Shown: piece by piece, positions 8,867 to 17,325 of the stretch
Numbering within the stretch: the stretch's first letter is position 1
How the letters are laid out: each line of letters starts with the position of its first letter
NCBI GenBank assembly: GCA_963806685.1
Contig: CAWDZB010000012.1
Span: forward strand, 230,765 to 294,764
Length of the DNA stretch: 64,000 nucleotides
Origin: DDH964 sp963806685
GTDB lineage: Bacteria > Desulfobacterota > Desulfuromonadia > Desulfuromonadales > DDH964
Reading direction: 5' to 3'
Notes under the pieces: generated by a model
The model's input: only the letters and a program-made list of their open reading frames with translations
What the model was told of the DNA's origin: nothing
Databases searched by the model: none
Made by a program: the position numbers and the translations under genes

Positions 8867-10279
8867 TTATGGAGAAAAGTGATTTTTCAAGGGGAGTTTC
8901 TGTTCGATGAAGTGTCGTTTCCCCCGGGGATTCGGCGGGAGAAAATCGACCACCTGCAATGAAAAGTGAACGTTGTTTCCAACCTTGGATTGTATCTCGC
9001 CAACAAAGTTCCGGATTTTGGCCAGGTTTTGTCCGGGATAGGCAACAACCTTGATGGTAACCCGACCTTCCTCCTCCTGGTAAAGCTGGAACTGTTGAAT
9101 ATCTGCGAAATACTCGGAATGAAGGTTGATCGCCGAAAAGGAGATCAGTGCTCCATTGTAACCGACGATGTACTCATGGGCACGCCGCGACCTGATTTCC
9201 CGAACCCGCATCCGGTAGCAGTTTTCCCTGCTTCCGGGCTCAACCAGCTCGGCCGTGTCGCCCGTATCGTACCGGAAAAAAGGCATTCCCCAACTCAGCA
9301 TGCCGGTTGCAATGACTCGTCCCCGGCTTCCCGGCACCTGAACCTGGCCACCGTTTTCATCGACCAACTCGGCAACCCCATACAAGGGTTCGAACTCGAA
9401 GACATTGGAGGAATCTGCCAATTCGCCGGCAATCGCCACCTTTTCACTCTGCCCGTAAAAGGACAATATTTTTATCCCGGGAAAATCTTGCAGAATTATC
9501 GACCTTTGGTATTCGAAAAGCACCTCCGAAATGGGAAGAATTCCGATCAGGCTGGCAGGCAGTCTCCAGCTTTTCGATTTTGCGAAATTGAAAAGCAGAG
9601 TTATTGCCGAAGGGTAACCGTGGATGAAGTTTATCTTATATTCTTCGATTAACCGCAGATACAATTCCATGGTCTCAGGAACCAGATGAAACGGGGAAAG
9701 CCTCAGCTCGTTCAGAGCCGGGTCGTATTCCCATGGCTTCATATCGACATTCGGCAGAAACACGCCCCGCAGTACGGCCCGCCGATGCTTATCGGGGCGG
9801 AAACCGATGCGAGACCAAATATGATGAACAAAGGCCAGTTCTTTGGGACTTCGGTCGCGGTCCAGGTAAAATTTCAGTGGCCGTCCCGAGCTTCCACTCG
9901 TGGATACCTCATCCAACTCGGAGCGAGGCCTGACAAGAAATTGTTCAGTGGCCCTCCTAACGTCCTCCTTGTCCAGTATTGGTAATTTTTTCAGGTCCTC
10001 AATGCCGAACCCCCTGTCAGCGAGTGTCATTCTGAAAGTTTCTGAATAATAAGAATTTACGGACAGACATGATTCGATCATTTTTTCGAGAGATTTTTTT
10101 TGGAATGCGAGTACGAAATCGGCGTCATTCTCGCTAATTTCAATCATTTTCATTAATTTTCGATACGTTTTCCCATATAGTAATGAGGTTGGAAGAATAG
10201 ATAGAATCGGTGAAGCCGCCCTTTTCAGCCAATATGGACTTGATGCATATCTGTTTCGTAATATGTCGATTTTCTTCAT
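8867..10279 (-). CDS. Phenylacetate-CoA-ligase-like / CapK-family adenylating protein
   Basis: 470 aa. Resembles the ANL-superfamily PaaK/CapK group: the AMP-binding P-loop STSGSSGRPLKFYLDRD near residue 130, a central FYGQSEKVAIAGEL, and a C-terminal YDTGDTAELVEPG followed by IVGYNGALISFSAIN. Homologues in capsule and O-antigen loci are of uncertain chemistry; they may activate a carboxylic acid that decorates the sugar, rather than make phenylacetyl-CoA. The surroundings (GT4 genes on both sides, all minus strand) argue for a glycan-modification role. No catabolic phenylacetate genes are nearby. Confidence 0.85.
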   Translation of the reverse strand: MKKIDILRNRYASSPYWLKRAASPILSILPTSLLYGKTYRKLMKMIEISENDADFVLAFQKKSLEKMIESCLSVNSYYSETFRMTLADRGFGIEDLKKLPILDKEDVRRATEQFLVRPRSELDEVSTSGSSGRPLKFYLDRDRSPKELAFVHHIWSRIGFRPDKHRRAVLRGVFLPNVDMKPWEYDPALNELRLSPFHLVPETMELYLRLIEEYKINFIHGYPSAITLLFNFAKSKSWRLPASLIGILPISEVLFEYQRSIILQDFPGIKILSFYGQSEKVAIAGELADSSNVFEFEPLYGVAELVDENGGQVQVPGSRGRVIATGMLSWGMPFFRYDTGDTAELVEPGSRENCYRMRVREIRSRRAHEYIVGYNGALISFSAINLHSEYFADIQQFQLYQEEEGRVTIKVVAYPGQNLAKIRNFVGEIQSKVGNNVHFSLQVVDFLPPNPRGKRHFIEQKLPLKNHFSP

Positions 10280-10371
10280 GGATATTCCGACCTTAAAAAA
10301 TCACGCCCTCGATGACTAATTCTCAATCCAAGCTCGACTTTTCCGAAAAAATCGGTTTTCGGAAACAATCC

Positions 10372-11487
10372 TCATATGTCCGCCAATTTCGCATATTCAT
10401 CAACCATTTTTTCAAAAGAGAATTTTTCTTCGACGGTTTTTCTGGCCTCCTCGCCGAGTTTTTTTCGCACATCCTGATTCTGGATCAAGTAGCCTATTTT
10501 TTGGGCCAGGGCCGCAACGTTCCCGGCCGGGTAAAGATAGCCGCTGCGACCGTCGTCCACCATTTCCGATGCGCCACCGATGTCCGAAAGAACCACCGGC
10601 AGCCCCGCGGCCATCGCCTCCAAGGCCGCATTCGAGAAGGTCTCCACGGCAACCGAGGACAAAACGAACAGGTCCGCCGCCCCCAATGCCGGCCGTACGT
10701 CAGCGAGCAACCCGAGCAGGTGCACCCGTCCGGACATGCCGGTTATCTCGACATGCCGCAGCAGGTTCGCTCGTCGCGGGCCGTCCCCCACCAGCGCCAA
10801 ATGCACCGGATAACCGGCCCGCACCAGTTCGGCACAGGCCGAGATCAGATCTTCCTGCTTTTTTTCGGGCCTGAATTGCCCCACGCTGACGATCACAAAA
10901 TCGTCCGGGGCCGGCCCAAACTGCGTCCGCAGCTTTTTGCCCAGTTCCGCCGCCGTGGCTGGATCGAAAAATTCGCAATCCACACCGTTATGGATGTACG
11001 AGCACCGCCCAGGATCGAGGCGATAACGCGCCACCCATTCGTCCTGCTGCTTTTGGCAACCGAAAATCAGCCGCCCCCCCCTTTTTAGCAGAGGCCGGTA
11101 AATGACAATCTTCAAGCGGTCTCTGGCGCTCTCGAAGCTGCTGGTATTCAGAAAATAAACACCAGCGATCCGCCCTCTCGGCAGAATCATTTCCATTATC
11201 GCGCCATACAGGATCGGGTACAGGTTGACGCACATAACGGCCCTTACTTCATTCTGCTTTACGTATTTCCGCAGCTTCAACAAGGCTGTTAGGTCGAATT
11301 TTCCCTTCCTGGCGAGATAGCGGACGCGAACATCCTTGCGGACCTGATCTCTTAACGAGTCCGGCTGGTTGAGATAAATCAGATGTACCTGGTGCCCCCG
11401 CCGGGCAAGCTCGTTCACCACCCGCACGGATTTCCTTTCCGACCCGCCCGATGCGGTGAGAGAATTCAGCAGGAACAGCAAAGCCAC
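10372..11487 (-). CDS. GT4-family glycosyltransferase
   Basis: 371 aa, with a GTG start. N-terminal motif LLNSLTASGGSERKSVRVVN is typical of the glycine loop of GT4 enzymes. The C-terminal domain has IVSVGQFRPEKKQEDLISAC and the EX7E-type region VETFSNAALEAMAAGLPVVL. It is probably a retaining transferase in repeat-unit assembly. It starts 49 bases after the Wzy-like gene ends and stops about 90 bases before the CapK-like gene, in the same orientation. GC content returns to the local norm here after the AT-rich Wzy-like gene upstream. Confidence 0.9.
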   Translation of the reverse strand: MALLFLLNSLTASGGSERKSVRVVNELARRGHQVHLIYLNQPDSLRDQVRKDVRVRYLARKGKFDLTALLKLRKYVKQNEVRAVMCVNLYPILYGAIMEMILPRGRIAGVYFLNTSSFESARDRLKIVIYRPLLKRGGRLIFGCQKQQDEWVARYRLDPGRCSYIHNGVDCEFFDPATAAELGKKLRTQFGPAPDDFVIVSVGQFRPEKKQEDLISACAELVRAGYPVHLALVGDGPRRANLLRHVEITGMSGRVHLLGLLADVRPALGAADLFVLSSVAVETFSNAALEAMAAGLPVVLSDIGGASEMVDDGRSGYLYPAGNVAALAQKIGYLIQNQDVRKKLGEEARKTVEEKFSFEKMVDEYAKLADI

Positions 11488-11536
11488 GGTTCAGACCCGG
11501 ATGATTTTAGCCATAACGAGAAACATTCTCTGCATT

Positions 11537-12907
11537 TCAGGTGGAGGAACTAGGGGCAAATTCTTTTACTGGCTCAATTTTCCGTTTTTCGATGTTCTTT
11601 ATTGAAAACAGTATACCTACGGCGATATAGAACATCCTTTCGTTCCCATATGAATTGTTATCAACAAGACCATGAAAATAATAAATCAACAGCATAAAGA
11701 ACAATGGCAATCCAACTTTTGTAACCATTGTGGTTCCTAGCGAAGTTAGGATTGAAACATTCAGAATAATAAACACCATAAAACCAATCACCCCAAGTTC
11801 GACAAGTACTTTTAAATACGACGAATGCGGTTGTATTTTCCAATTTCCAAACCATCCCCGTGATGCATATTTTGGGCGAAGTATATCTGAATATTCGGAC
11901 CAAACATCCTTATACTCATCCCATCCTAATCCAACAATCGGATGTTTTTTAAAAATCTTCCAAGCGGCCCTATACAACACAATTCTGTTACTAGATGCAA
12001 CATTGACATTTCTTATCCCTATATCGTGAGCAATACTATTGTAGTTTTTTATCATTATGGGTAGGGCGACAAAAAACATTGCAAATGATACCACCCATAC
12101 CATTTTGGCTTTTCTTGAAAAGGACGGCCATCTGACAACTAGGGCCGTCAACAGGGAAGCCATCGATAGCGCCATCAAAACGCCCCTGGAAAAGGCGAGG
12201 GCTTCCCCGACTAGCAATACCATTAGTATTAAAAAATATAATTTGCTTTTATATTTTCTCATAAAATAATAACTCAGCGGTATCCCCCAAGCGATATGCA
12301 AAGCATACATGACGTGATTTTCAAAATATCCCCTCATCCCCCCCGCTGGAATCCCCGATGCGATGACTTCCTTCAAGCCAAAAAAAACAAGAACAAAACT
12401 GCAAAAAATAATTACTTTAAAGGCCTTTTCAATTTTTTGTTCATCACAAAATACAAACATCAGCAATAGCAAAACTAAATTATTAATATACAAGTTAATA
12501 TCATACCAGTTCATAAAGTTATGCGAATAGAAATATGAAAAGGCTATCATAACTAAATACAGGGTCATCCAAAAAAGGCATTTAATATCAACATTAATTT
12601 TCATATTTTTACTTGAAATAATTGAAAAAATGCACACAGAAATCAATATAGTATTATTAGTAAGCGGTCCATATTTTATTTGGGCATTAAACATGTAGCT
12701 AACAAACACTAACAACAGAGCGACATCCGGCCTTTTTATCATAAAAAAAACCGACAAAATTGCAAATGGGGCCAAGGCGGCCGATGCAATTATCGGTTTG
12801 TTATCTAAAAAAACGCCTAAAATTGCGACGCCAATAACCACAATCGAAAATAAGAACAGATATTGACTAGAGAAAAAGTCTTTTATCACGTTTCGTGAAA
12901 TCATCAT
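11537..12907 (-). CDS. O-antigen ligase/polymerase-like membrane protein (Wzy/WaaL superfamily)
   Basis: 456 aa with about ten to twelve hydrophobic segments and the large periplasmic loop typical of the Wzy_C superfamily. A conserved-looking stretch, ILRPKYASRGWFGNWKIQPH then SYLKVLVELGVIG, contains the H-S-x-Y-L motif of O-antigen ligases. WGIPLSYYF and GEALAFSRGVLMAL match earlier family segments. It most likely polymerises undecaprenyl-linked repeat units in the periplasm; the fold does not separate polymerase from ligase. The gene is clearly AT-richer than its neighbours, with many A/T third positions, common for this rapidly exchanged gene class. A start at the second Met is equally possible. 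Confidence 0.86.
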   Translation of the reverse strand: MMISRNVIKDFFSSQYLFLFSIVVIGVAILGVFLDNKPIIASAALAPFAILSVFFMIKRPDVALLLVFVSYMFNAQIKYGPLTNNTILISVCIFSIISSKNMKINVDIKCLFWMTLYLVMIAFSYFYSHNFMNWYDINLYINNLVLLLLMFVFCDEQKIEKAFKVIIFCSFVLVFFGLKEVIASGIPAGGMRGYFENHVMYALHIAWGIPLSYYFMRKYKSKLYFLILMVLLVGEALAFSRGVLMALSMASLLTALVVRWPSFSRKAKMVWVVSFAMFFVALPIMIKNYNSIAHDIGIRNVNVASSNRIVLYRAAWKIFKKHPIVGLGWDEYKDVWSEYSDILRPKYASRGWFGNWKIQPHSSYLKVLVELGVIGFMVFIILNVSILTSLGTTMVTKVGLPLFFMLLIYYFHGLVDNNSYGNERMFYIAVGILFSIKNIEKRKIEPVKEFAPSSST

Positions 12908-13784
12908 TGAATTGTTTTTCTCAATTTGAATAAAACACCCAGGCCGATAATTAAAATCAATCGTTTTTTGAGCTGCATTCGGACCACGTTTTCAGATATT
13001 GGACAATTCTGGGTATTCAGTACCGAATTGGAATTTTCCCTAGGCAAGAATCGCATTTGGCCAAATTAAGTCAGGCGGTCGGGCTTACTTCTTTCCCCTT
13101 GAATCATTCAATCCACACCCAATGTTCCTGCCCCAAAAGAGGCCCGGCCCAATGCCTGTGTGGCGTACTCGGCGCAACCCGTCAAGGTTGCACAACCTGA
13201 TTCGTTACCAGGATTCCCGATCACCGCTTGCACTAAAAACACCCAAGTCACTGGTAAAACTCTAATTTTTCGTGCTTTTCTTGAGCGTCCCTTTCCCTGG
13301 TAAGTTTACCCTCCAAACGCGGCAATTCAATCTCTGCCACCCTTTCGGAAGAGCTCTCATTCCGGTGTGGACTTACTGTTTGACCAAGCCTCGTTTCAGG
13401 AATTTAACTGCCCCCCCTTTTTCCCGCAAACACTTCACCTCAACTCGCCTATCTTGCCCCCCATCGCCGCAACGGCCTTTCTTGATCCACAATATACTTT
13501 TTGCCCCTAAAACCGATCACACCCAATAGCCATTGCTACCCTTACAATTTATTTCCCTTTATTAGTTAGCATCTTATGACATTTAACGCCCTTCGTTTCG
13601 CCATTTCACCGCGAACCTACAGATGGCTTTCTTGCCATTCCTTGAATCTTTTATATTTGCCCTCCCTGACCGTATTCCATGTGGGCCATATTACACGGGG
13701 AACCTTCCTCATCAGGAATTCCCAGGCCATCATTGGCGCACTAAATGCATCCTTAAAGAGATAGAACAGGAATCAGAAAACACA
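12908..13784. other. Long leader/intergenic region before the riboswitch array
   Basis: About 880 bases between two divergently transcribed units. The part from 13260 to 13560 is pyrimidine-rich on the plus strand. Short open frames up to 85 codons lack ribosome-binding sites and recognisable domains. The promoters for the minus-strand Wzy-like operon and for the plus-strand riboswitch-controlled transcript should both lie here. I cannot name -35/-10 or sigma-54 boxes with confidence. Confidence 0.5.
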
Positions 13785-13880
13785 TTCTCCGAAAATAGCA
13801 AAGCCAGAGTAATCTGGCGGCGCAAAACCACGGGTCCCGATTTTACTTGATCGAGATAGCCGGGTTGCCGAAGAGATGCA
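13785..13880 (+). promoter_or_regulatory. GEMM-I family riboswitch aptamer, copy 1
   Basis: The order AGCAAAG, hairpin GCCAGA-GTAA-TCTGGC with a GNRA loop, GGCGCAAAACCACGGGTCCC, a short second hairpin and GGGTTGCCGAAGAG reproduces the GEMM-I (cyclic dinucleotide) aptamer layout. It is the most diverged of the three copies: the bases before GCAAA are TA, where the other two copies have AG. An intrinsic terminator follows about 40 bases downstream. It is the first element in the leader of the secreted beta-helix protein gene at 14761. Ligand (c-di-GMP or 3',3'-cGAMP) not determinable with certainty. Confidence 0.82.
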
Positions 13881-13920
13881 GCGCATTTTCATAGGCACCC
13901 TAGCCTGGGGGGAACCCAAA

Positions 13921-13955
13921 AGCGCTCATCTTCGGTTGCGAGATGGGCGTTTTTT
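13921..13955 (+). terminator. Intrinsic terminator of riboswitch copy 1
   Basis: A nine-pair stem CGCTCATCT / AGATGGGCG with loop TCGGTTGCG is followed at once by six T residues. Its position downstream of aptamer 1 makes it the likely expression platform. Confidence 0.8.
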
Positions 13956-14177
13956 AGTGGGGCAAGCTCTTTCGTTCAAGGAGCCTAAAACCGGCAATGT
14001 AGATGGTCATTCAAGGGGCGACTGCTCAAATGCACACTCACGAACCGCAAGAATTCCTCCTATTTTCTGCGGAGTTGCCCCTGACTTCACTCCCATGATC
14101 ATGTTAGGGTCAGCCCGAAATTTTGCTGTTCCTTGTTAGTGGAGATCAGATGAATTAAGAGAATAAACTAAAAACAT

Positions 14178-14262
14178 TTCTCCGAAAAAGGCAAAGCCAG
14201 AGCAATCTGGCCACGCAAAACTACGGATCCCAATTCAACGGGATTGCCGAGTTGCCGAAGAG
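14178..14262 (+). promoter_or_regulatory. GEMM-I family riboswitch aptamer, copy 2
   Basis: Contains AAAAAGGCAAAGCC, the hairpin GCCAGA-GCAA-TCTGGC with a GNRA tetraloop, CCACGCAAAACTACGGATCC, the second helix with loop, and the closing GTTGCCGAAG. These are the invariant segments of GEMM-I. A short perfect hairpin (14281-14296) and an intrinsic terminator (14306-14343) follow, so ligand binding probably controls transcription read-through. Confidence 0.88.
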
Positions 14263-14305
14263 AATGGTAGCGAATATTGTCTGACCTTCTGGTCAGCTTT
14301 AATTC

Positions 14306-14343
14306 AAGCGCTTCCACCGGCAACGGGGAAGCGCTTTTTGTTT
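14306..14343 (+). terminator. Intrinsic terminator of riboswitch copy 2
   Basis: A ten-pair perfect stem, AAGCGCTTCC with GGAAGCGCTT, is followed by TTTTTGTTTT. An upstream stem CTGACC/GGTCAG could compete or stack with it in the alternative fold. Confidence 0.88.
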
Positions 14344-14428
14344 TCGAAACAACAAAAACACCCAGCAGAATTTTGCAGATTTTTTTAGTGGAGAGCTAGA
14401 TGAATTAGAGAAAAGACAGAAAGAACAC

Positions 14429-14512
14429 ATCTCCGAAAAAGGCAAAGCCGGAGCAATCTGGCGACGCAAAACTACGGGTCCCAATTCGATGGGATTGCCG
14501 AGTTGCCGAAGA
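14429..14512 (+). promoter_or_regulatory. GEMM-I family riboswitch aptamer, copy 3
   Basis: Near-copy of aptamer 2 with compensated or loop changes: hairpin GCCGGA-GCAA-TCTGGC, then GACGCAAAACTACGGGTCCC and GTTGCCGAAGAG. The GACGCAAA segment here matches the GEMM consensus exactly. It is the copy nearest the gene, about 250 bases before the start at 14761, with its own terminator in between. Three aptamer-terminator units in series would need all three to read through for full expression. Confidence 0.9.
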
Positions 14513-14556
14513 GAATGGTAGCGATTATTGACTGACCTTCTGGTCAGCTTTAATTC

Positions 14557-14594
14557 AAGCGCTTCCACCGGCAACGGGGAAGCGCTTTTTGTTT
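14557..14594 (+). terminator. Intrinsic terminator of riboswitch copy 3
   Basis: Same ten-pair stem AAGCGCTTCC / GGAAGCGCTT as copy 2, with TTTTTGTTT after it. It is the last barrier before the structural gene. Confidence 0.88.
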
Positions 14595-14760
14595 CTGAAC
14601 GCGCAGGACATCCAGAGTAATCGCCCTAAAAGGAGTGGGCGCAAAACCATTACGCCGAGCGAAAACAGTTAGGGTTCCAAGCCTACCGCAACGACCTCTT
14701 CGGCGGAATCCAGGTTTTTCAAGGACACCCTTTCACATCAGCCCCAATGGAGGTAACACC

Positions 14761-17127
14761 ATGGGAAAGCATCACAACACTCGCACCATTAACAACGGAC
14801 GCAGCTTGCTGGGCCTGACGGTCTGTCTATTGCTGGTTTGCATCTGTGCAGTCTTGAGCCTGCCCCTAGAAGCACAGGCGCGCCATCTGAGGACACCGCC
14901 ACCTCCCCCCGCCGCCCTCAAGGCAACCCCGGCATCCACCCAAACCATCGATCTTTCCTGGACATGCAGCGATTCCTCAAGTATCGACGGGTTTGAGATC
15001 GAACGCAGCCAGAGTTCAAACGGCGGATTTGCTCAAGTGGCGACCACTGCCAGCTCCAACTCCTCTTTCGCCGACCAAGGCCTCTCCAGCTCGCAGGCCT
15101 ACTACTATAGGGCCAGATCCTTCACGCAACATGGCAGGAACATCGATTACTCCTCCTACTCTTCCACGGTTAGTGCCACCACGGCGAGCGCGATCACCGC
15201 AAGCCCCACCCCGACCTTGGCACCTGGAGCTTTCCAGCTCGGCGTTTCGGCCCATTCAGTCAACGAGGGCGCCGGCAAGGTCAGCATCACCATCAACCGC
15301 GTCGACGGCAGCGACGGCGTCGCCACCGTCGACTGGAGAACCCAGGGCCAGACGGCCACCTACGGCGCCGACTACGGCGACTTCGACTGGACCACCCTGA
15401 CCTTCGCCGATGGCGAAACCTCCAAGACCTTGCCCATCTCCATAGTCAACGACACCTTGGTCGAAGGTGACGAAACCTTCCAAGTGCTGCTTGGCAATCC
15501 CACCGGCGGGGCTACACTGGGCGCTACCACCACCTCCACGGTCACCATCAAGGACAACGATGTCGCCTCGACTCCGCAGCCGGGCACCTTTGAGTTTTCC
15601 GTAGCGAGCAACTCTGTGAACGAAGGCGCCGGCAACGTCAATATCACCATCAAGCGTGTTGGCGGCAGCGACGGCGTCGTCACCATCGACTGGAGAACCC
15701 AAGGCCAGACGGCCACCTACAGTGCTGATTATGGCGACTTCAACTGGACCACCCTGACCTTCGCCGCTGGCGAAACCTCCAAGACCCTGCCTATTTCCAT
15801 CGTCAATGACACCTTGGTCGAAGGAGACGAGACCTTTCAGGTGCTGCTTGGTAACCCGACCGGTGGGGCTACGCTGGGCTCTCCTTCGACCACCGTGGTG
15901 ACCATTGTCGACAACGACACGGCAGCGAAGGTTACGGGTCCCTTGACCGTCTTCCCGGGAGCCGAGGGCTTTGGAACGACCACCCCTGCCGGCCGGGGCG
16001 GGAACATCATCAAAGTGACCAACCTCAACGACTCCGGCTCCGGCTCCCTCCGGGCCGCCATCGATGCCTCCGGCCCGCGGATCGTGGTTTTCGAGGTGAG
16101 CGGCTACATCAAACTGGCCACCGATCTGAAAATCAATAATCCCTTCATTACCATCGCCGGCCAGACCGCCCCTTCGCCGGGCATCTCCCTGCGAAACGCC
16201 GCGATCCGCATCCGGACCCATGACGTGCTCCTCCAGCACATCCGGATCAGGACCGGCGACGACCCCAACGGACCGGATCCCAGCAACCGCGACGGCTTCG
16301 CCCTCGATGCGGCCGGCATCTACAACGTGGTCCTGGATCACGTCTCCACCAGCTGGGCCATCGATGAAAACTCCAACACTTGGTACGCCCAGCACGACGT
16401 CACCATCAGTAACTGCATCATCAGTGAGGGCCTGAGCAATTCCCTGCATCCCAAGGGGGAGCATTCCAAGGGGATGCTGATCGGCGACAAGGCGTCCAAC
16501 GTCACCTTTATCGACAATCTCCTGGCACACAACAGGGAGAGGAATCCCCTGCTCAAGGGCGGATCTTCCGCGATAGTCATGAACAACGTCATTTATAACG
16601 GCGGGATGTCCTACCTGATGTATCTCAACGACGACTACGGTTCCGGCCCCATCCTGGCGAGCGCCGTCGGCAACGTCTTCCTCGACGGTCCGAACACCCC
16701 TGCCGGCGCCAAGACGATCTACGTCACCAACAAGTGCCTGTCCGGTACGGAGGTTTATGCCGCGGACAACATCACCACCAACACCCTCTTCGCGTACGGC
16801 ACCTCCTTCAATCCGCGCGTCTCGTCGCCGCCCATCTGGCTTTCCTCTCTCACGGTCCGCCCTAGCAGCACCGTGGAGTCCTGGGTGGAGGCCCACGCCG
16901 GTGCCCGTCCCGCCGACCGGGATGCCGTCGATACCCGGGTGGTGAACGAGGTCAAAACCCGCACCGGCTACATCATCGACAGCGAGAACGAAGTCGGCGG
17001 CTGGCCGAGCCTGGCGCAAAATCACCGCACCTTCAACATCCCCTCCAATCCCAACGGGGACGACAACGGCGACGGCTACACCAACATCGAGGAAGTCCTG
17101 CAACAGATGGCCGCTGCGGTCGAATAA
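14761..17127 (+). CDS. Secreted multidomain pectate-lyase-like beta-helix protein with FN3 and two Calx-beta domains
   Basis: 788 aa from the ATG at 14761, chosen because GGAGGT lies seven bases upstream; the longer frame from 14635 has no such site. A signal peptide covers about residues 1-40 (basic start, LLGLTVCLLLVCICAVL core, LEAQA). A proline-rich linker is followed by a fibronectin III-like domain (about 50-140). Two Calx-beta repeats follow (about 160-270 and 275-385), each with a VNEGAG opening and LVEGDETFQVLL. The C-terminal right-handed beta-helix (about 395-785) is of the PL1 pectate-lyase type: FPGAEGFGTTTPAGRGG, DGFALDAAGIYNVVLDH, AHNRERNPLLKGG. It probably binds or cleaves uronate polysaccharide outside the cell. 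Three cyclic-dinucleotide riboswitches precede it. Confidence 0.88.
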   Translation: MGKHHNTRTINNGRSLLGLTVCLLLVCICAVLSLPLEAQARHLRTPPPPPAALKATPASTQTIDLSWTCSDSSSIDGFEIERSQSSNGGFAQVATTASSNSSFADQGLSSSQAYYYRARSFTQHGRNIDYSSYSSTVSATTASAITASPTPTLAPGAFQLGVSAHSVNEGAGKVSITINRVDGSDGVATVDWRTQGQTATYGADYGDFDWTTLTFADGETSKTLPISIVNDTLVEGDETFQVLLGNPTGGATLGATTTSTVTIKDNDVASTPQPGTFEFSVASNSVNEGAGNVNITIKRVGGSDGVVTIDWRTQGQTATYSADYGDFNWTTLTFAAGETSKTLPISIVNDTLVEGDETFQVLLGNPTGGATLGSPSTTVVTIVDNDTAAKVTGPLTVFPGAEGFGTTTPAGRGGNIIKVTNLNDSGSGSLRAAIDASGPRIVVFEVSGYIKLATDLKINNPFITIAGQTAPSPGISLRNAAIRIRTHDVLLQHIRIRTGDDPNGPDPSNRDGFALDAAGIYNVVLDHVSTSWAIDENSNTWYAQHDVTISNCIISEGLSNSLHPKGEHSKGMLIGDKASNVTFIDNLLAHNRERNPLLKGGSSAIVMNNVIYNGGMSYLMYLNDDYGSGPILASAVGNVFLDGPNTPAGAKTIYVTNKCLSGTEVYAADNITTNTLFAYGTSFNPRVSSPPIWLSSLTVRPSSTVESWVEAHAGARPADRDAVDTRVVNEVKTRTGYIIDSENEVGGWPSLAQNHRTFNIPSNPNGDDNGDGYTNIEEVLQQMAAAVE

Positions 17128-17173
17128 CCGCCAGAACTGAAAGCATCCTCTAGGACAGCGTCCGATACCATCG

Positions 17174-17209
17174 GGGCACAAGAATTGAAAAATTCTCGTG
17201 CCCCATTTC
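17174..17209 (+). terminator. Hairpin between the two lyase-like genes
   Basis: GGGGCACAAGAATT-GAAA-AATTCTCGTGCCCC folds into a long stem with one A-C mismatch, then ATTTCTTT. It is probably a terminator or attenuator that lowers expression of the downstream paralogue. Confidence 0.7.
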
Positions 17210-17325
17210 TTTGGAGAAGAGCACTTCGGAAAATTTTCCGGGGGGACTAAGACGGGTAGAGACGGCGGGTTTCTGGTAGTATTGAAAATTGAACCGATCA
17301 CCCCAGATGGAGACCAGCTGCGTCG

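Larger units (their letters stand above)
14141..14594 (+). repeat. Tandem duplication of riboswitch-terminator unit
   Basis: The segments 14141-14343 and 14392-14594 are near-identical direct copies, about 250 bases apart. Each contains the GTGGAGA...GATGAATTA lead-in, the aptamer, the CTGACC-TTCT-GGTCAG hairpin and the terminator AAGCGCTTCC...GGAAGCGCTT. Most differences are single bases in loops or linkers, so pairing is preserved. This points to a recent unit duplication under selection for both copies. Confidence 0.88.

Noticed and set aside
15256..17301. 681-codon minus-strand frame opposite the lyase-like gene
   Set aside because: Repeats of Gly/Val/Asp mirror the Calx-beta and beta-helix codons on the other strand; no start signal or known domain.
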